This document shows positions 43,286 to 45,488 of a DNA stretch of 45,488 bases, one piece after another (the first letter of the stretch is position 1; each line of letters begins with the position of its first letter). A program made the position numbers and the translations under genes. The notes beneath the pieces were generated by a model, which saw only the letters and a list, made by a program, of their open reading frames with translations, was not told the DNA's origin and searched no databases. The DNA is from Moorena sp. SS36440bin_2 (GTDB lineage Bacteria > Cyanobacteriota > Cyanobacteriia > Cyanobacteriales > Coleofasciculaceae), in the NCBI GenBank assembly GCA_011524395.1, contig WTKN01000203.1, forward strand, positions 1-45,488, written 5' to 3'.

Positions 43286-43906
43286 ATGAATGAACAAATT
43301 AAATATGTTCCTCCCCGAGTCGCTGCTACCAGGCTCGGGGTCAGTACCAGGACACTTGAAAGGTGGCTTGACGAAGGCAAAATCCAAGGAATTAAAACCC
43401 CTGGAGGACAAAGAAGATACAATCTTGACTCAGTTGTCTCTATTTCAACAAAAAAAACAGATAGAGACGAAAGAGCAACAATCCTATATGCAAGGGTTTC
43501 AAGCCGCTCTCAAAGAGATGATCTCGATCAACAAGTACAGTTTCTTAAGTCTCGTTACCCAGACGCAGAAGTCATCCGAGACATCGGCAGCGGTCTCAAC
43601 TTCAAAAGAAAAGGTCTTCACTCCCTATTGGACAGAGTTCTCAGCGGCACTTGCAAGTATATTGTCGTTGCCCACAAAGATCGGCTCTGTCGCTTTGGAT
43701 TCGATCTTATCTCATGGTTGTGCTCTAAATTCAAAACTAAAATATTGGTTCTCGACGAAAAGAACCTCAGCCCAGAACAAGAGATGGTTGAAGATGTTCT
43801 CGCAATTATCCACGTCTTCAGTTGTAGGCTCTACGGACTCAGGAAGTACAAGGGAAAAATTCTTGAAGACAGTGAGTTACCAAGTTTACCCAAGCAAAGA
43901 ACTTGA
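43286..43906 (+). CDS. tnpA: IS607 TnpA serine recombinase
   Basis: The 206-residue protein has a MerR-like helix-turn-helix at the N terminus ('YVPPRVAATRLGVSTRTLER', 'GKIQGIKTPGGQRRY') followed by a serine recombinase domain. The nucleophile is in 'ILYARVSSRSQRDDL', and the later active-site Arg residues in 'VVAHKDRLCRFGFDLI'. It cuts and rejoins DNA for movement of the element. GTG 43280 is two codons upstream; ATG 43286 is the safer start. The gene's last 44 bases overlap tnpB. It appears intact. Confidence 0.93.
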   Translation: MNEQIKYVPPRVAATRLGVSTRTLERWLDEGKIQGIKTPGGQRRYNLDSVVSISTKKTDRDERATILYARVSSRSQRDDLDQQVQFLKSRYPDAEVIRDIGSGLNFKRKGLHSLLDRVLSGTCKYIVVAHKDRLCRFGFDLISWLCSKFKTKILVLDEKNLSPEQEMVEDVLAIIHVFSCRLYGLRKYKGKILEDSELPSLPKQRT

Positions 43907-45116
43907 GAAGATCTGGAAAAAATGGGTTTCTGCTGTTCGCAAGGTTTATAACATATCGATCGAGCAGCTCAATCGGAACCAGGGGTACACAAAAGTCGGA
44001 AAGAAAGGAGGAAAACATGGCTTTAGAACTTGGTTGAAACAATCCGGACTTATTCCGCAGTGGTGCAGAGATTTAAATGTCTCCAAAATTTTAGATAACG
44101 CTTCAATGGAGGCTTATACGGCGTGGAAAGAGACCGCCAAACAACCGAAGTCTGTTGGGAAAGGGAAGAACCTTGTGCCAAACCCACAAGCTGGATTAAA
44201 AATAGCTAAATTTCGTAGCGTGCGAGATCATCATCTGACGATCCAGTTTGACCCTACGGCTTACAAGGCTGGCCGGTGGATGGTTTCTACGACCAAACAT
44301 CTGCCAAAACCCGAATTCAAAGGTCAGGATTTCTGTGTACTAACTGATGGTTCTACTGAACTTACTTATAACAAAGGGAGATGGTTCGCGCACTTTCCAG
44401 TAGAGTTTGACATTGAGCCTACTGAAACCAAGAAAGTGATAGCTTTAGATCCTGGAGTTAGGACGTTCATGACTGGGTTTGACGGCACGGATTTCTTGGA
44501 GTTCGCAAATAATGATTTTCAGAGAATAGCTAAACTTTGTTCGCATCTAGATAAGTTAAAAAGTGAGCATGACAAATCAAAAGGACGCACACACAAACGT
44601 CGCCGATACAAGCTAAGGATAGCTATGGAAAGACTCAGAACTAAGATCAGAAGTCTGAGAACTGAATTGCATAAACAAGTAGCATCGTTTTTGGCAAGAA
44701 ACTACGATGTGATCGTCTTACCTACCTTTGAGACGTCGCAGATGGTTGTCAAAAAGAAGCGAAAACTAAAAAGCCAGACAGCTAGGGCGATGATGACGTG
44801 GGCTTTTTATCAGTTCTCTCAGATTTTAGAGCATTTGTGCAACCGTTATGGTTCCAAATTAGTGAGGATAACAGAGGAATATACCTCCAAGACTTGTACA
44901 AAGTGCGGACACATTCATAGAAAACTTGGTAGTTCTATGAATTTTCAATGTCCACGTTGCCGATACGAAATCCCTAGAGATTTCAATGGAGCCGTCGGGA
45001 TTTTCCTGAAGGCGATGTGGGATACCACCTTCCTCAACAATCTTGGGGATGTAGTACTCAGCGTATCTGACACCATAGACAGCAATGTCTATGATGTCAT
45101 GGTTTGTCCGGGTTAA
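43863..45116 (+). CDS. tnpB: IS607-associated TnpB nuclease
   Basis: A TTG at 43863 gives the usual start 'MKTVSYQVYPSKELEKIWKK' and 417 residues; GTG 43872 is also possible. The open frame reaching back to 43290 lies over tnpA in another frame and should not be read as coding. RuvC residues are the Asp in 'VIALDPGVRTFMTGF', the Glu in 'VIVLPTFETSQM' and the Asp of 'IPRDFNGAVGIFL'. The zinc finger is 'CTKCGHIHRKLGSS' plus 'CPRCRYE'. All are present, so an RNA-guided nuclease is expected. It is coupled to tnpA by overlap. Confidence 0.9.
   Translation: MKTVSYQVYPSKELEKIWKKWVSAVRKVYNISIEQLNRNQGYTKVGKKGGKHGFRTWLKQSGLIPQWCRDLNVSKILDNASMEAYTAWKETAKQPKSVGKGKNLVPNPQAGLKIAKFRSVRDHHLTIQFDPTAYKAGRWMVSTTKHLPKPEFKGQDFCVLTDGSTELTYNKGRWFAHFPVEFDIEPTETKKVIALDPGVRTFMTGFDGTDFLEFANNDFQRIAKLCSHLDKLKSEHDKSKGRTHKRRRYKLRIAMERLRTKIRSLRTELHKQVASFLARNYDVIVLPTFETSQMVVKKKRKLKSQTARAMMTWAFYQFSQILEHLCNRYGSKLVRITEEYTSKTCTKCGHIHRKLGSSMNFQCPRCRYEIPRDFNGAVGIFLKAMWDTTFLNNLGDVVLSVSDTIDSNVYDVMVCPG
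45068..45099 (+). ncRNA. Predicted omega-RNA hairpin at the IS607 right end
   Basis: TGACA-C-CATAGACA-GCAA-TGTCTATG-A-TGTCA forms a 13-pair stem with one mismatch across the 3' end of tnpB, 29 bases before the right junction. Omega-RNAs of TnpB systems come from this place, and the guide would be the host flank from 45129. Confidence 0.45.
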
Positions 45117-45128
45117 AAGTATCAGATA

Positions 45129-45446
45129 TCCTTAAAATTGAACTTACCCCTACTTGCCCCAGACCCAGATTTGCTTTATTGGGGTACCAAGAGTGGTAGT
45201 CGGCAAATTTTTGCTGATAGTGGTGTCCCCCATCCCGACGGCAGTGAGTTAGTCTCGAGTGTTGATGATTTAGTCGAAGCAACAGCTCAGTTATGGCACA
45301 GGCAACCGCAACTGAACAAGATTGTGATTAAACTCAACGAAGGGTTTTCTGGGGAGGGCAATGCTATCTTGGACTTGAAACCACTATCGGAAGTAAGTCC
45401 TGGAAATGTTTCCCATACTCAAACAGTAGCGGCTTTGAACAAAAAT
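45129..45446 (+). pseudogene. ATP-grasp peptide-ligase-like gene, middle part
   Basis: The frame resumes 'SLKLNLPLLAPDPDLLYWGT' then 'SRQIFADSGVPHPDGSELV', 'DDLVEATAQLWHRQ' and the ATP-grasp core 'IVIKLNEGFSGEGNAIL' with its ATP-binding Lys and Gly-rich loop. At 'VAALNKN' the host-like sequence ends and a second element end begins (45447). The rest of the gene is outside the window or lost. Confidence 0.7.
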
Positions 45447-45488
45447 GCGACGCATTCCCCCACCTCGTTCAGGTGGGGGTTAAGGAGC
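45447..45488. mobile_element. End of a further IS200/IS605-like element (partial)
   Basis: Host coding sequence stops at 45446. CCCCCACCT-CGTTC-AGGTGGGGG (45457-45479) is a 9-base-stem hairpin of the type found at the ends of TnpB elements, followed by TTAAGGAGC. The element continues outside the window. Confidence 0.5.

Larger units (their letters stand above)
43201..45128 (+). mobile_element. IS607-type insertion sequence (tnpA + tnpB)
   Basis: The 1,928-base element carries a serine recombinase gene overlapping a tnpB gene, the IS607 layout. Ends are set by the exact restoration of the host frame (GAGTTA to TCCTTA); no target duplication is present, as expected. The outer left end has CCTGATA and the outer right end TATCAGA, a short inverted pair. 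GACAT occurs three times at 43223, 43232 and 43242, likely recombinase binding sites. Confidence 0.88.

Noticed and set aside
43290-43862. Upstream part of the long tnpB frame as an N-terminal extension.
   Set aside because: It overlaps the intact recombinase gene in another frame, its translation is Ser/Lys-rich without pattern, and TnpB normally starts at 'MKTVSYQVY'-like sequence.

Overview
The window comes from a cyanobacterium. Genes seen only in cyanobacteria (ndhL with its DUF3007 neighbour, a chlH-type Mg-chelatase gene), a tRNA-Leu(UAA) split by a group I intron, and very frequent HIP1 octamers (GCGATCGC) all show this. Many short palindromic repeats, iterated 'TGATAGC' and 'TTTTGCC' tracts and transposon-derived nuclease genes suggest a large-genome filamentous marine type of the Moorena/Lyngbya kind; that last step is inference.

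Region 1 (about 0.3-16.6 kb) is an accessory island rich in exported enzymes: a secreted HAD-type phosphatase, a His-rich Zn-type CDF transporter, a membrane-anchored parvulin-like protein overlapping a HupE/UreJ-type membrane protein, a secreted DUF3604 (PHP-like) protein, a membrane-anchored 5'-nucleotidase-type phosphoesterase, an exported formylglycine-generating enzyme, and a second copy of the HAD phosphatase. The parvulin-HupE/UreJ-DUF3604 trio looks like one functional unit of unknown role. The HAD and DUF3604 proteins share a C-terminal tail (FWxRxIHExxR), and the DNA similarity runs on into their terminators. Mobile DNA has hit this region hard. An IscB nuclease with its omega-RNA region splits an xisI gene, and a TnpB element splits the second HAD gene so exactly that removing it restores the frame.

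Region 2 (16.6-19.3 kb) is housekeeping: trpA, a DUF3007 gene and ndhL on the minus strand, then a repeat-rich spacer with a decayed TnpB end, then the intron-containing tRNA-Leu. Region 3 (19.8-26.3 kb) holds a protein built from two nearly identical Calx-beta-like repeats, a CYTH phosphatase-type protein, a 49-residue hypothetical protein and a long ChlH-type chelatase gene. Region 4 (26.8-30.6 kb) has an OmpR-type two-component pair and a FAS1/BON secreted pair ending at a strong terminator. Region 5 (31-42.7 kb) has a class II aldolase and an aldehyde dehydrogenase, a peptidoglycan amidase, a PD-(D/E)XK-like protein, trpG, an MBL-fold protein without the usual metal motif, two multidomain sensor kinases and a proline aminopeptidase.

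Region 6 (42.7 kb to the end) is an ATP-grasp-type ligase gene split in frame by a complete IS607-type element (serine recombinase plus TnpB). A second element end interrupts it again at the window edge.

The most interesting points are the uncharacterised exported phosphoesterase/metal island with its shared C-terminal and 3' module, and three separate RNA-guided nuclease systems (IscB and two TnpBs), each lying inside an identifiable broken host gene, so their native guides can be read from the sequence.
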